Shown here in pieces: positions 37,724 to 50,100 of a stretch of 64,000 bases of DNA. The translations under genes were made by a program, and so were the position numbers. The DNA lies in contig NC_046677.1 in NCBI RefSeq assembly GCF_003369915.1, forward strand, positions 23,702,913 through 23,766,912, given 5' to 3'. The notes below the pieces were generated by a model. It did not search any database. It was not told the origin of the DNA and saw nothing but the letters and a program-made list of their open reading frames with translations. Position 1 is the first letter of the stretch. The number at the start of each line of letters is the position of its first letter. This DNA comes from Drosophila miranda (Eukaryota > Arthropoda > Insecta > Diptera > Drosophilidae).

Positions 37724-39238
37724 ATGACCAAGACTAGAGTTTACGTTATCGGCGTGGGCATGACCAAGGTACGCCCGCTGAAGTTTGACCTTTGTGCTGT
37801 CTTTCATTTTATCATTATTCTGGTGTATCTCTTCTTAGTTCGAGAAGCCCGGCCGTCGTGCTGATGTCTGCTATCCGGACTTTGCCAAGGAGGCCATCAC
37901 CAAGGCTCTGCAGGACGCCAATATCAAGTACGAGGAGGTGCAGCAGGCTGTGGCCGGTTATGTCTATGGAGACTCCACCTGCGGCCAGCGTGCTGTCTAT
38001 GAGGTCGGAATGACCGGCATTCCCGTCTACAATGTGAACAACAACTGCTCCACAGGATCTAGCGCCCTCTACCTGGCCAAGCAGATCATCGAGTCTGGAA
38101 CCTCCGACTGTGTGCTGGCTCTGGGCTTCGAGAAGATGGAGCGTGGCTCTCTGGCGTCAAAGGTAGGAGATCCGTCTGCTTGGAATTATACTTAAACGAA
38201 TCTTGTTATCGCCTGTGTTCATATACCAACAGTACTTTGACCGCGCCAACCCCATGGAGCGTCACATCACCGAGATGGGAGAGCTTACCGAAATTGGACC
38301 TGGACCCATGGCTGCCCAGATCTTCGGCAATGCTGGCAAGGAGCACATGAAGAAGTACGGTACCAAGCCCGAACACTTCGGCAAGATCGCCTGGAAGAAC
38401 CACAAGCACTCCGTCAATAATCCGTAAGTTCAGTCGAAAGTTCACTTGCCACCAGCTTATCTTATCGCCGAGAGCCTCCGACCATCATCATCAGTCCACT
38501 CCATTGCCTGCATTCAGTCGGGAGACCGACCTATACACGCGTTTCTTTTATCTGTCGGACTCTATTGGTTCCAGCTACTCGCAGTTCCGCGATGAATACA
38601 CTCTGGAGCAGATTATGAAGTCTCCGCAGGTGGTCGAGGGAGTGCTGACCAAACTGCAGTGCTGCCCCACCTCTGACGGCTCTGGTGCTGCTATTCTGGC
38701 CTCCGAGCAGTTTGTACGTCGCCATGGCTTGGAGAAGCAGGCTGTGGAGATCGTAGGCATGGAAATGGCCAGCGATCCAGCATCTACCTTCGCGGACAAG
38801 AGTCTGATGAAGATCGCCGGCTACGATATGACGGCTCTGGCTAGTCAACGTCTCTTTGCCAAGAGCGGCTACAAGCCCCAGGATGTGCAGGTGGTGGAGC
38901 TGCACGATTGCTTCTCCGCCAACGAGCTGGTGACCTACGAGGCCCTGGGCTTGTGCGGCGAGGGCAAGGCTGGCGAGTTCATCGATCGCGGAGACAACAC
39001 ATACGGCGGCAAGTTCGTGGTGAACCCCAGCGGTGGACTTATTTCGAAGGGCCATCCCCTGGGAGCCACTGGCCTGGCCCAGTGCGCTGAATTGTGCTGG
39101 CAGCTGCGTGGCCTGGCTGAGAAGCGACAGGTGAATGGCGCCAAGCTGGCGTTGCAGCACAATCTGGGTCTGGGCGGCGCTGTAGTTGTGGCTCTCTATC
39201 GCCTGGGCTTCCCGGGAGCAGCCAAGGCAAAGTTGTAA
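37724..39238 (+). CDS. CG17597: ScpX-like thiolase without SCP2 domain
   Basis: Four exons: 37724-37768, 37839-38162, 38233-38423 and 38575-39238, giving 407 residues. Exon lengths 45, 324 and 191 equal those of ScpX. It carries the same thiolase residues: Cys85 in [17 protein letters not shown] and GHPLGATG. The protein stops after YRLGFPG with a short tail ending AKL, itself an acceptable PTS1, so it is probably a stand-alone peroxisomal 3-oxoacyl-CoA thiolase. The exon DNA is about 99% identical to ScpX by eye across the last exon, with only a few silent differences, whereas the introns differ in length and sequence. It faces UGT 1 tail to tail with 107 bp between stops. The symbol is given from memory of the ScpX neighbour in D. 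melanogaster and is less certain than the function. Confidence 0.88.
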
Positions 39239-39266
39239 ATGGGATTGGATTTTGTACATATTTACT

Positions 39267-39272
39267 ATTAAA
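39267..39272 (+). terminator. Probable poly(A) signal (ATTAAA) of the second thiolase
   Basis: ATTAAA lies 28 bp after the stop, inside the 107-bp gap to the convergent UGT gene, so the two 3' UTRs probably overlap. Confidence 0.45.
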
Positions 39273-39345
39273 CGTGAACTCTTTTATAATCTTACAATCT
39301 TTTTCCAATCTCCAGTCTACTCGAAGATTAGATTATACACTGGTT

Positions 39346-40953
39346 TTACTTGCGTTTCAGCTTGGTGGCTGCCTTTCCACCTCTGCGAATCCGGCGTAAT
39401 CCTACGCAGGCAATGAACAGGAGAAGTAGGACAGAGATTGCCACCAAGTAGACATCCAGCGAGTAGTAGACAAACCGGGAAAGATGCACGGCGCTGGGTT
39501 GGATGAGAGGAGCTCCTTTGGTCTCGGCGACATGCTCCACCCACCAGATGGCCGTTTCCAGAGGAGGCTGCACGCGGCTGTTATACGCGGAGGCCACGGC
39601 CAGTGCCTTGGCTTTGAAGGAGGGATCCAGCGCTTTCGTGAGTGTCTCATAGACTGTCTTCTCGCTGAGCTTATGGAAGTCCAGACGCAGGGCCATGCCC
39701 CGCTGCACCAGAGATTCGATGTTCAGTGACTGATCGCCATACATGGGCATGCCCACAATGGGTATGCCGCTGGACACAGCCTCCGAGGTGCCCATGAGGC
39801 CGCCGTGGGACAGAAATAGCTTAACATTGGGATGGGCGAATATGTCGCGCTGTGGCAGCCACTTCATGATGTGCAGATTGTCGGGCTTGTTGGGCAGCGT
39901 GTCGTTCTCCCACTTCCAGATGACCTGCTGCTCCAGACGGGCAATGGCACGTACCATGCCATCTCTCTTCGCCTCGGACAAGGAACTGGCACGCAGCTGA
40001 GAGCCCCAGCTGATAAGGATTACGCCCTTGGTGGCCTTATCAAGCAGCTGCTGGAGATCATAGGGCAAGGGCTGGGCGGGCTTCAGGTGCACTCCGCCCA
40101 CTTCAATGATGTTCGGAGGCAAAGGCTTGGGTCCACTCAGCGAGAAGTGCTGGTTGAGGAGCATCAGGGAGGTATTTCTCACCATCGCTTGGGTGGAAGG
40201 CAGCCCAGGACCGAATTTCTGGCGTATCAAGGCATCGGCAGCGGAAAAACTGAACATTCGGTAGAGCATATTAATCGAATGCACTGTGATCCAATTACCC
40301 AAGCGACCGGCAAACGACATCTCCTGCGACTGACCCATGAAGAGGGCCGAGATATACGACGGGATCAACGGAGCACCCATTCTCTCATAGTGCCAGGGCA
40401 TCAGAGCACAGCTGCTCATGCCAATCACCGGCGCCTGCAGCACATGCGCCACACTCATCAGGCAGTCCGTGTTGAAGTGCTCCATCAGGATCACATCATA
40501 GTAGCCAGGAGGATGCTTAAGGATCCTTGCCAATGCCTCACTGTTCAGGGTGGTGTTGCAGGCCTCTTTGCCTGCGACGTAGAGCATGTAGAACTCTGCG
40601 TAGTGGAACAGAAATGGTAACGGCCGCTCGAATTCCTATAGAAAGTGTACACCTTTAGTATAATTGAATTTCAAAGACATTTGACCTACCGTCAGTGGAA
40701 TGACATCCGACAAGTTGGAAGATGGCAGCAGATAGTCCGTATATCCAGAGGGAGGTTCCTTATCCGGAAAGGGACTCAAGACATCCACACTGTGGCCCGC
40801 CTCGGCCAGTCCCCGCATAATCGGGTGAAAGAATTTGAAGTGGCTAATCGATGGATGGGCAAACATGCCTAAGATCTTTAGAGAGCTGGCCGTACCAGTT
40901 AGGGATATCACCGCCAGCAGCGATAGCCACTTGTAGACCTGATTTTCACTCAT
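39346..40953 (-). CDS. UDP-glycosyltransferase 1 of cluster
   Basis: Two exons, 40953-40690 and 40635-39346, give 517 residues, normal for insect UGTs. A signal peptide is followed by LKILGMFAHPSISHFKFF, the N-terminal acceptor-side His region. The UGT signature at about 340-385 reads WLPQRDIFAHPNVKLFLSHG, then GGLMGTSEA and PMYGDQ for UDP-sugar binding. One C-terminal membrane segment (about 475-497) precedes a basic tail ending KLKRK, a KXKXX ER-retrieval motif. The start at 40953 (MSENQ) precedes the signal peptide directly; an upstream in-frame Met is less suitable. It should glycosylate small lipophilic compounds on the lumenal ER face. It is probably of the Ugt36 type, from memory of UGTs near ScpX. 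It has lost introns present in its neighbours. Confidence 0.92.
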
Positions 40954-41692
40954 TTTTGCTGTGCGACGGAATAGATTTGTGATCATTATCAATATTAAGT
41001 ATAAATGTGCTTTTGTAAAGTGCAATTATTCGTGTGTGTGTGTGTGTGTCAGATCCTAATCTAAAATTAACAATTAGAAATTGCCACCTTTCTTTTTAAT
41101 TAGAAAATAAAACAAATAAACTCACCGGCTTTGTTTTTAGACCTCACGGGGACAGATCCGTCGCTGGCAAAAGATGAGCGTCAACTGATGAACGAGTCCC
41201 CATAAAGGGGACCCCAAAAGAAGAGACCTTTACAAAATTCAAAGTGTTCACTAGCCTCTACCGGTTTCTCTCTTTCCCTATTTGCTGGGCAGAGAGTCAA
41301 TGTTTAAAATATATTTGTTGTTATACTCGTAGCATAGGCGTAGGGGTCTCATTAGAGGGGGTGACCTACATATGTACATTTATAACCTGATATATTTTAA
41401 TTTTTGTCTGGTAGCCAGCTAGTACTCGTAAAGTGCTATGGTATATATATAGAGAGGATCATCACCCTTCACTGATTAGCCACACTGGGAGAGCGTACAT
41501 TATTAGAACTGGGTAAACAAATACAATATACGATCCATACTTATACTCGTATGATCCGATCGTATACTCCGCTTATACATCTACTATTATCTTAATGTTT
41601 TTGTACAAATAATGAAGCCTAAAAGTATAATACAGCAGCTAATGCGAATCAGAAGTTATTAATAAATATAGTATTGGGAGATATATTCCAAT
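40954..41692. other. Intergenic region upstream of UGT 1
   Basis: No gene is seen. It contains a (GT)n tract at about 41031-41049 and AT-rich DNA. It should hold the UGT 1 promoter and the 3' end of UGT 2; no clear TATA box was identified. Confidence 0.45.
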
Positions 41693-41698
41693 TTTATT
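41693..41698 (-). terminator. Poly(A) signal of UGT 2
   Basis: AATAAA on the minus strand, 150 bp downstream of the UGT 2 stop codon. Confidence 0.5.
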
Positions 41699-41847
41699 AA
41701 ACAGTTAATTTGTTTTTAGTCCGATCTACGATTACAGCTACAATTGAAATCCTTGGTCAGGAAGCGTCTGTCTGTACACTAAAAAGACTCTTACACAAGA
41801 ACATATAAAATATCACATACACAACAAGCGATGACAGATTCCGCCGA

Positions 41848-43591
41848 TTAGTCCCTCTTGGGCTTTGCGGAAGATTTAGAGCCGCAGCAGCGTCGAATGA
41901 GGGCCAGCCAACTGCCGATGATAATGGCCAGGATAAGAGCCACGAACGCATAGCAGTCGAGGGAGTAGTAAACGAAGCGGGACATATGCACGGCGCTGGG
42001 CTGGAGCAGGGGAGCACCGCCAGTGTGAGCCACATGCTCCACCCACCACAAGGCCGTCTGCAGAGCCTGCTGCGGGCGATGGTTGTACGAGTGGGAGACG
42101 GCCTTGGCGGCATCGTAATATCTAAGAAAGGATAAGGAGAAATCCAGTTAGGAAGAGACACAGAGATAGTCCATTGTGTCCATACTCACTTTTTGTCCAA
42201 TGCCTTTTTCAGGGCACGTATCACGCTGTTCTCCCCGATTTCCTCGTAGTTCAAGATCGTGGCCATTCCACGCTGAACCAAGGCGGCGGTGTTCACAAAC
42301 TGATCGCCATACATGGGTGTGGCCACGACGGGTACACCGCAGTAGGCCGCCTCCGAGGTGCCCATGAGACCGCCATGGGACATAAAGACTTTGACATTGG
42401 GATGGCACAGGATATCGCGCTGTGGGAGCCACTTCATGATGTGCATATTGGCGGGTTGGTTCGGCAGCGTCTCGTTCTCCCATTTCCAGATGACCTGCTG
42501 CTTCAGGCGTGCGGCGGCCCGTACGATGCCATCCCGCTTGGCAGCGGACAGGGAATTGGCGCGTATCATGGAGCCCCAACTAATGAGAATCACCCCATGC
42601 TCGGCGTTGTCCAGGAGCCGCTGCAGATCCGCGGGCAAGGGCTTCGACTTTTGTATGTGTATGCCGCCCAGCTCGATCACGTTGGGGGGCAGTGGCTTGG
42701 GTCCACTCAGGGAGTAGTGCTGGTTCACGAAGAACAAAGAGGTATTCTTGGCCAGCTCACCCACGGAGGGAAGCATGTGGCCAAACTTGTATTGCACCAT
42801 CTTATCGGCAGCGGGTACGGAGAGTAATCTGAAAGGAGGAGTTTTAGAAATACTTTCTCAGACAATGACGCGGGGTCTCATCCTACTTGTACATCCAGTT
42901 GAGGGCATGAAAACTGAACCAATTGGCCAGCCGTCCCCCAAAATCCATGTCCTGCGACTGGGCCATGAACAAATTCGGTATGTGGGATGGTATTATCGGA
43001 GCACCCATTCTCTCATAGTGCCAGGGCATCATGACGCAGCTGCTCAAAGCTATCACCGGCGCATGCAGCTGGTGGGCCACTCCCATCATGCAGTCCGTGT
43101 TGAACTGCTCCATTATGATCACATCAAAGTAGCCCTGCCTCCGCTTGAGGATCTGCTGCAGTGCGTCCGAGCGGAGAGTGAAGTTGCAGGCCTGTCTCCC
43201 CCAATCGTACAGTAGGAAGAACTCCTGGAAGTGACTGTAGAAAGTGCGTTTCTCAAAGACCTAAAGGAGGAGACCCCAATGATCAATGAATTCCGTACTT
43301 CTTCGATGGCCTTACCTTCAGATCCACGCTGTTTGTGAGCTTGTCAATACCTGTTAGAGGGTAATCCTTGTAGTGTACGGCCGGATGTTTGTCCGGAAAG
43401 TGTGAGACCACACTGACATCATGTCCCGCCTCGGCCAGACCCCGCATGATGGGATGGAAGAAGTGGAAGTGACTGACTCCGGGATGGGGAAAGAGACCCA
43501 ATATCTTTAGCGGGGGACCGGCATTGACCTCGACCTCGGTATGGGCCAGGGTCAGCCCCAACAGCACTACGGTGAGCAGCGACGAACACAT
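41848..43591 (-). CDS. UDP-glycosyltransferase 2 of cluster
   Basis: Four exons in transcript order: 43591-43316, 43260-42887, 42828-42190 and 42121-41848, giving 520 residues. Signal peptide MCSSLLTVVLLGLTLAH, then LKILGLFPHPGVSHFHFF. The signature region has WLPQRDILCHPNVKVFMSHG, GGLMGTSEA and PMYGDQF. A C-terminal membrane segment is followed by a tail ending KPKRD (KXKXX). It is closest to UGT 1 (shared blocks MPWHYERMGAP and FAQSQ/GQSQ-DM, GRL-NW). The first intron is shared with UGT 1 and UGT 3. The phase-2 introns after NWMY and after LDKK are shared with UGT 3 only. ER-bound detoxification or endogenous-metabolite glycosylation is inferred from the family. Confidence 0.92.
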
Positions 43592-45331
43592 GTTTCTACG
43601 AGTAATTCAAAAAAACGGAACACTTTTAGATATCGACACTTGTTGCCTTTGGTTTGGGTTGGGCTCTGTGCTCTGTATTTTCGTCTGACCTTGGGGTTAG
43701 GCGAACACAAAGCGAATACGAATGCAAATTGTTGTAAAGAAAATTATGTAAAGAATGTACGGCGAAAGCACAAAAAAGAAAACACAACAAAAGCCATGGC
43801 GCATTGCATCACAGTTTCTGGCTGTCTGGGTGGGACGTTAATTGAATTTGTTACACGATTTACAAGTTTTATTTATGGCAGCAGGGAACTCTTCCACCAA
43901 AATCAATCACTATTCACTGGATACACAAACACACGCCGAAGGTGCATGCCGCTTGGAGGCTCCTTGAAGCTCCCCCCCTCCCCCTTCTGAGAGATCAATG
44001 CTTACTTGTTGGGATGTCGGCGAGCGACTGACAGAACGGGAAGCAAGGCAGTGCAGCCGATGGGGAAGCCAAAACGAAAGCTCGGTCAACGAACGAAAAG
44101 AAAACGAAAAATGTGCTGTGTGAGCGATCCGAACCGAATATTGTGCGTCGTCGTCGTTGTCTTTGGCGGAAGCTCTCTCTCTCTATCTCTCTTTGCCTCG
44201 CTATCATTACAGGAAAGCACGATTACGATCTGGACAACAGGAGAGCGTGCGACCAGGAGAGCTTGGAGGTTGAACGGCGAACACAATGAGAGAGAACGGG
44301 AGCAGGCAGAGCACCTTGAGCACGAGACTAAACGACAGTAGAAAGCTAATAAAACGCTACATCATTGAAGTTCGTCTGACGATCGTTTATCAGTCATTGC
44401 TCACATGTTCGTTGACGTTCCAGACGCGCTCAATGATTACGTTCGAATGTTTGCACTTAATTAAGATTGGATTGTTTGTCGTATGTGTGTTCCACGTAAC
44501 GCTGGAGTGAAAGAGAGCTTAGTAACTGGAAGACATGTGCGTGTGTACGCATAAAGTAGAAGTTCTTTCAGTTTGGTTGGATATTGAAAGTAGTTTAAGG
44601 TTATGATTTTGAAAAGTTCTAAAAGGTTCTATTTATAGTGAATCTATATTGATGATCGAAATTTTCACAATTTGGGATACAACTATTTTCGAAAGAAGCT
44701 TTTTTTCTGAACAGGAAACTTTTCTATATCTATATTTCCTTAATACATATGTACACATTGTATTGTGTTGTATTTCTTGAATATTCTAGAGCTTTTCATT
44801 TTCATTGTAGGGGTTCACATTTGTTCATTCAAATTTTAAGAAATTAGATCAATGACCTTTTTTCATTGTCATTGTATTTTGTGTAAAGCTTGAAATGGAA
44901 ATTGAAATATATTTATTCTCATTATCAATTGTTGGACTTTAAAGTTGTTAAATATTCAATACGGAAGCTTTGTTCTTTTGTTTTGTTGTTTTCGTGTGTT
45001 TTTAGCTACTCTAAAATATCAAATTTGGGTTATACCTATATATGTAGTACCCAACAATTTTAAAGATCAAGAAACAGAGAAAGAAGAGATTGGATGATTG
45101 ATGGACCTTTCGATTAAAAAGGGAAAGTTTTTTGTTTTTAGTAATTTGACACAAGAGAGATGAACTTTGTGAGGTTTTGGATAATAAGTGTTTTATAGAT
45201 CATTGATAATACATATTAAACGAGCTTATACTCTTTCCAAAGTTAAGAAGATGGAATTATCAATGAATTTTAAATAAAGAGTGCCTAGCATATACTATAT
45301 AATAGGCATGAATATGTTTTCATTATTTGAT
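43592..45331. other. Intergenic region between UGT 3 and UGT 2
   Basis: About 1.7 kb, AT-rich in its left-to-middle part (44.6-45.3 kb), without recognisable coding sequence. It must hold the UGT 2 promoter; no TATA/Inr pair stands out. Confidence 0.45.
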
Positions 45332-45337
45332 TTTATT
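45332..45337 (-). terminator. Poly(A) signal overlapping the UGT 3 stop codon
   Basis: The minus strand reads CAATAAAATC, and the TAA stop (45335-45333) lies inside an AATAAA hexamer. If used, the 3' UTR would be only about 15-30 nt. Confidence 0.4.
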
Positions 45338-47150
45338 GAACCTTTGTTTTCTTGTTTTTCAAGACCTTCAGTATACCCAAAGTTCGCCGTAAAAGTCTAA
45401 CCAGCTGCCAGATGGTGATTAGTGGAATGGCAATGATTGCCAAACAGATCAGGTAAACATCAATGGAGTTGTAGACGAACCAGCTGATATGCCTGGCCCT
45501 GCCTTCGAGGAGCAGTCCGCCACGTGTATCGATGACATGTTCGATCCACCAAATGGCCAGCTCCAGGGGGGACTGGGGTCGTTCCCGGAATGCCTTTGCC
45601 GAGCGTCGAACATTATCGGAGAATCTGTAAACATTTATGGAGTTGGAGATTAGGATTACTGGGGAATAATGGGCATACGAGACCAAAGAGTTTCTGGTTA
45701 CCCTTTATCGAGTATGGTTTGGAGTCCCCTGGTTATGTGATGCTCATCGAAGTCGCCAAAGTCAACAATGACACCGAAGCCGCGCTGTGCCAAGGTACCG
45801 GCATTGAGAAACTGATCCCCGTAGAAGGGCGTCACCAGCATCGGTACGCCACAGTGCCCCGCCTCCGTGGTGCCAAGGAGTCCGGCGTGCGAGATGAATG
45901 CCTTGACCCGGGGATGGCACAGCAGGTCCCGTTGCGGCAGCCAATCGAAGGTGAAAAGATTGCCGGGCTTGTCGTGTGGCAACGGTTTCCCGCTCTTCCA
46001 GCGCATCAAAAAGGTGTAGTCCTTCATATGGGCAATGCTCTTGAACAGAGCTCGCAGCTTCTGATCCGGCAGCGAGCTTGGATCGACCATGGAACCCCAA
46101 CTGATGTATATGACACCGGATAGAGAATCCTCCATGATCTTGTTCAGCGCCTAAAAGAAGCGAATGGTAGATGAGGAATCTTTGGGTGGCTTTACCCACC
46201 GGTGTCAGGGGTTTCTTGGGACCTATGTGCAATCCGCCCACTTCCACAACATTGGGAGCATACGGACGCAGACCAGTCAAGGCGTAATGCTGGTTAATCA
46301 GCATCAGGCTGGTGTTCTTCACAATCTCGTTGACGGGCGGCAGTCCGAAGCCGAATCTCTGGCTTATCAACTCATCTGTGGCTGGTTGGGTAATCCATCT
46401 GGGGGAGAGAGAGAGAAAGTAGAGATAACTTTGTAGGTCAGGGTGGAATCGCCACTCACTCGTACAAAATGTTGACTGTGTGGAAATGGATGAAATTATT
46501 CAGACGATCGACCAGCCCCATCTCATCCGTGTAGGTCAGAAAGTTCATGGGCATAATCGGGTTGATATGGGGTGTGCCCATGCGCTGGTAGTGCCAGGGC
46601 ATGATGGCACAGCTGCTGAGAGCGATCACCGGTGCGTTCAGGAGATGCGCCACTGCGGTCATGCAGTCATTGGCGAAATGCTCCAGGATGATCAGATCGT
46701 AGCGCAGCGGAGAACTAAGAAGATCGGCGATCAGAGACGAGTTCAGGGCCGCATCGCAGAAGCGCATGCCCCAATTGTGGAGCATGAAGTAGGTGGGTAT
46801 CTTGTAGGGCAGACCCAAGGGCTTCCACTCGGTTTCTTCAAATTCCTTGAGGGCAAAACTATGTAGCTTCTCTTTGACCCTCTCCTCTCTACACTCGTAC
46901 CTACCATCAGATCAATGACGTCCGTCAGCAGTGGCGATCCCTTGAAGGTATAGTCCGTATAGTTGGCCATCGGTTGATCCAGCGGAAAGTAGCTGTACAT
47001 GCTGATGTTGTGGCCACGTCTGGCCAGGTCCATGAATATCGGTCGAAAGAACTCAAAGTGGCTCTTGCCCGGATGTGCGAACAGGCCCAGTATTTCAGCG
47101 GCTTCGCTGGGTATCGCAGGCATCAGCAGCAGCACCCCCAGAAATGCCAT
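45333..47150 (-). CDS. UDP-glycosyltransferase 3 of cluster
   Basis: Five exons in transcript order: 47150-46905, 46845-46460, 46398-46200, 46150-45702 and 45624-45333, giving 523 residues. Signal peptide MAFLGVLLLMPAIPSEA, then ILGLFAHPGKSHFEFF. The signature has WLPQRDLLCHPRVKAFISHA, then GLLGTTEA and PFYGDQF. One C-terminal membrane segment precedes a long basic tail ending KTKVQ (KXKXX). The acceptor at 46846 was chosen because it restores frame and exon 2 then starts GAATTTGA, like UGT 1 (GAATTCGA); nearer acceptors give introns of 38-46 nt or frameshifts. It has one intron (after PLTP) not seen in UGT 1 or 2. It is the most diverged of the three. Confidence 0.9.
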
Positions 47151-50100
47151 CGTGGTCCGGCGCCACCTGAACCTGAAGCCCCACAAAAGATCAAAGTTAA
47201 CTGAGTGGAAACAAAGGCCTGGAGATACATTTGTATCTGCAGCGGCAGCAGCGACGCCGTCTGACTGCACTTGCAGCTTAAATGCTTTTGTCAAGGTATA
47301 TATGCTAAGATCGTGACCGGAATTTAGCTGGCAATTGTTTTTGGCCAGACCTGGACCACTTGCCAGTGGCTTTTGTCGACACAAGCGTTTACCACAAAAT
47401 GTTGCGTCCATTAAGAGGTGTCCGCCCAAACGATATAATTATGGGTTTTAAAATGTTCTTATGGACAATTTGTCAGCGACGTTGTAGGCCAATCTATCTC
47501 CATCTTGTAATAGATCTTTATTGTCTATGGTAATAGGTCTTTGATTTATGTGTTCTAGATATTTTAGTATTTAATATGGAAAGTAATAGAGTCTGACGGG
47601 AGTCTGAAGAAAAAGAAGGAACACTGTGGAAGCACTCCCTATTGATACACAGAAAACTGTAAGATATCTGTATATTTTCTTTTGCATGATCAGATCTTGC
47701 CACACCCGATAGTTTATGTCGATAATTCCTTCAACTTTGTATGTTTCTTGATATAAAACTTGATACAGCAATTACACATCGAGTTTGCGGATTGAAATAT
47801 GTCTTAGATTTATGTCCCTGATGATTTTACGACACTTGGTACTGACATCTGCGAGTTCCTTTTTCTATCCATGATTATAGAAGTTCAACTTGTTAAAGCC
47901 ACGATCCGCGAGCAACTGAAAGCAAAAAAAAACGTTGCAACTGCAACGGCCAGAGCCGTGGCTAAGGCGCGAATCAGAGTCTGCTGCTGCCCTGTTGCAG
48001 TTTCGCATTTCCAACGGCAACAGAGTCTCATATGAACACACATATGGACAAATGAACCCGACCTCACCTAACCGTTCCATCAGATCGTACTATATGCCGT
48101 TGGTGCCATGCAAGTCATGAGCAATTTGCGGTGCGCTATTAGATTGCCCAATCGAGTACTTGGATGCGACCAAAGGGAGAGCTAAAGGCTGATGAATATG
48201 CAAATTATATAAACGAAAATATAAACACGATGATGGAGTAGGTCTGCCTTCAGCTTAAATAAATACAGTAGTAAGTAATAGCAATGGTAATAGGAGGAAA
48301 GAACAATGGAAAATATTCATTAGGAGTTTATACAGAATTTACTGTTGATCAATAATCCATAATGAATGATCGTTAATATAATGGTATTGGTATGGGTTCC
48401 AATCTTAGCTCAAGGTAGATCATGTACTATAATAATTCGTTCTAGAATGTGTACTAAAAGAATTTGAATGAAAAGGTAAAAATAGTGATCTCTATCATGT
48501 AGATGTAGATATTTTATGCGCCCTTCTGATGTCAAATGTAGAGTCTTCTTGGCTTTCCAAGAATTCTACATGTATAATATACACATACCTGTCGATCATG
48601 TAATTCTACATATTTTGTCGTGTAGTTAGCATGGCATACTTTCAGACGTCGCGTCATACACTGGAGTCCCAAATATTGGATCAGCAAAGGCACTTTTTCT
48701 TCAAATTAAAGTATAAAGAACTATGTAGCTACTGATTTAGTCAGTTATTTAATAAGAGTAACTAAATGTTGTTTATTAATAGATGTCTATGTGGATCTTG
48801 GCGTGTGAATTTTGATATATTTTTCCTTTTCCTATGTTTCCTATGTTCCCTATCAAAATCCCATCTGTATTTCCCAACAGCAATCAGGAACTGCTTTTGG
48901 AAGTCCCATAAAGTATACCTAATGGACAGCATTCCTCACTCCGACTGTCGTCGAAGATTCGACATGCCTCTCCATCTCCAAAGTCACTCCGTTTGAGTAC
49001 TTTGAATTTTCCTAATTAAAATTCACTTCTGACAATAATCGTAATTTCTGAGATACTAATTTCAGAATGTTGCACCATATAAAATATCTTCCAAATGGTT
49101 GCAGTCGTTAAAATTTAGGGAAAATAATAAGCAAAAATTTTCACGTCTCGCCTAATTAGCGCAGCAGTCACAACAGAGAAACAGAAACGGAAAGAACTTT
49201 TCCGACTTTTCCGACTGGACGCTGGCTGGGCTCACGTCAACAGCTGTCGTTGCTGGAAACAGGGGGGCAGGCATGATGAGGGGGTTGAAAGTCCATGTCC
49301 GCTCCCAAGGAGCGTGTGTTTTAATATTTGCGTCACGTCATTAAAAGTGTGACTTAATTGTGAACAATTCACAAGTGAAAAGTGAAAATTTACGACAGAT
49401 TATCAAATCAAGTGTGAAGAAAGACTAGGAAAAGTCGCTGGAGACGTTTCAGAATTTCCTGGGCAGCATCAACAGATGTGTTTCCCTCACCATTTTCAAG
49501 GTGTTGCCATTGGCGAAATCGATAAGCATCGAGGGAGTTTGGAACAAGAAGTAGAGGAAAGAGCTGCAGACCGATGTTCTAGATACTCTTGGAAGTCGAA
49601 TTTTTGAGGTTTCTGCCCTAAAGTTTCGGATAGATATCGACACTGAAGGGATATAAACCTCGTACATGGATTGAAAGTGCTTCTTCCTCTGCATAGGAAT
49701 AGAAACATCCTTTGGCAAAACTCATATACCCCCTGCAAGAGTACTCCCAACTTTTCCTTTTCCAAAAAGGCATAACATTTTCCGGTATCAATTTATTTTA
49801 ACGTCTTGACATTTAAGCTCTGCCCCGGGCCGCACCTCCTTTCACTCTCTTTTTGGCCATTTATTTCGATGGCAATAAAATGGAATTTAAAATGATAGGA
49901 AATCTTATTGAAAATTCACAGATAAGCGCTCCCAAAAAAGGGTTACCGAATGCGGCGCGTGTCCGTTTCAAATTGGGGGCGGGGCGCCCTGGCCAATGCC
50001 ATTTTCCAGTCATTTACATTTAATAGAAGCGCATGAAAAAGATAAGCGAGTGTGTGTGGAAGGGAAAGGAGAGAGCCCATGCGAATGTGTGAAATTTATA

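Noticed and set aside
38531-39259. 242-codon frame antisense to the second thiolase
   Set aside because: A matching antisense frame exists over ScpX only because the sense exons are nearly identical.
41300-41580. Possible INE-1 piece ('atactcgta' blocks)
   Set aside because: Only short matches without the expected order of blocks.
46858-46904. 38-46 nt intron for UGT 3 using nearer acceptors
   Set aside because: Below the usual fly intron minimum, purine-rich or frame-breaking; the 46846 acceptor matches UGT 1.
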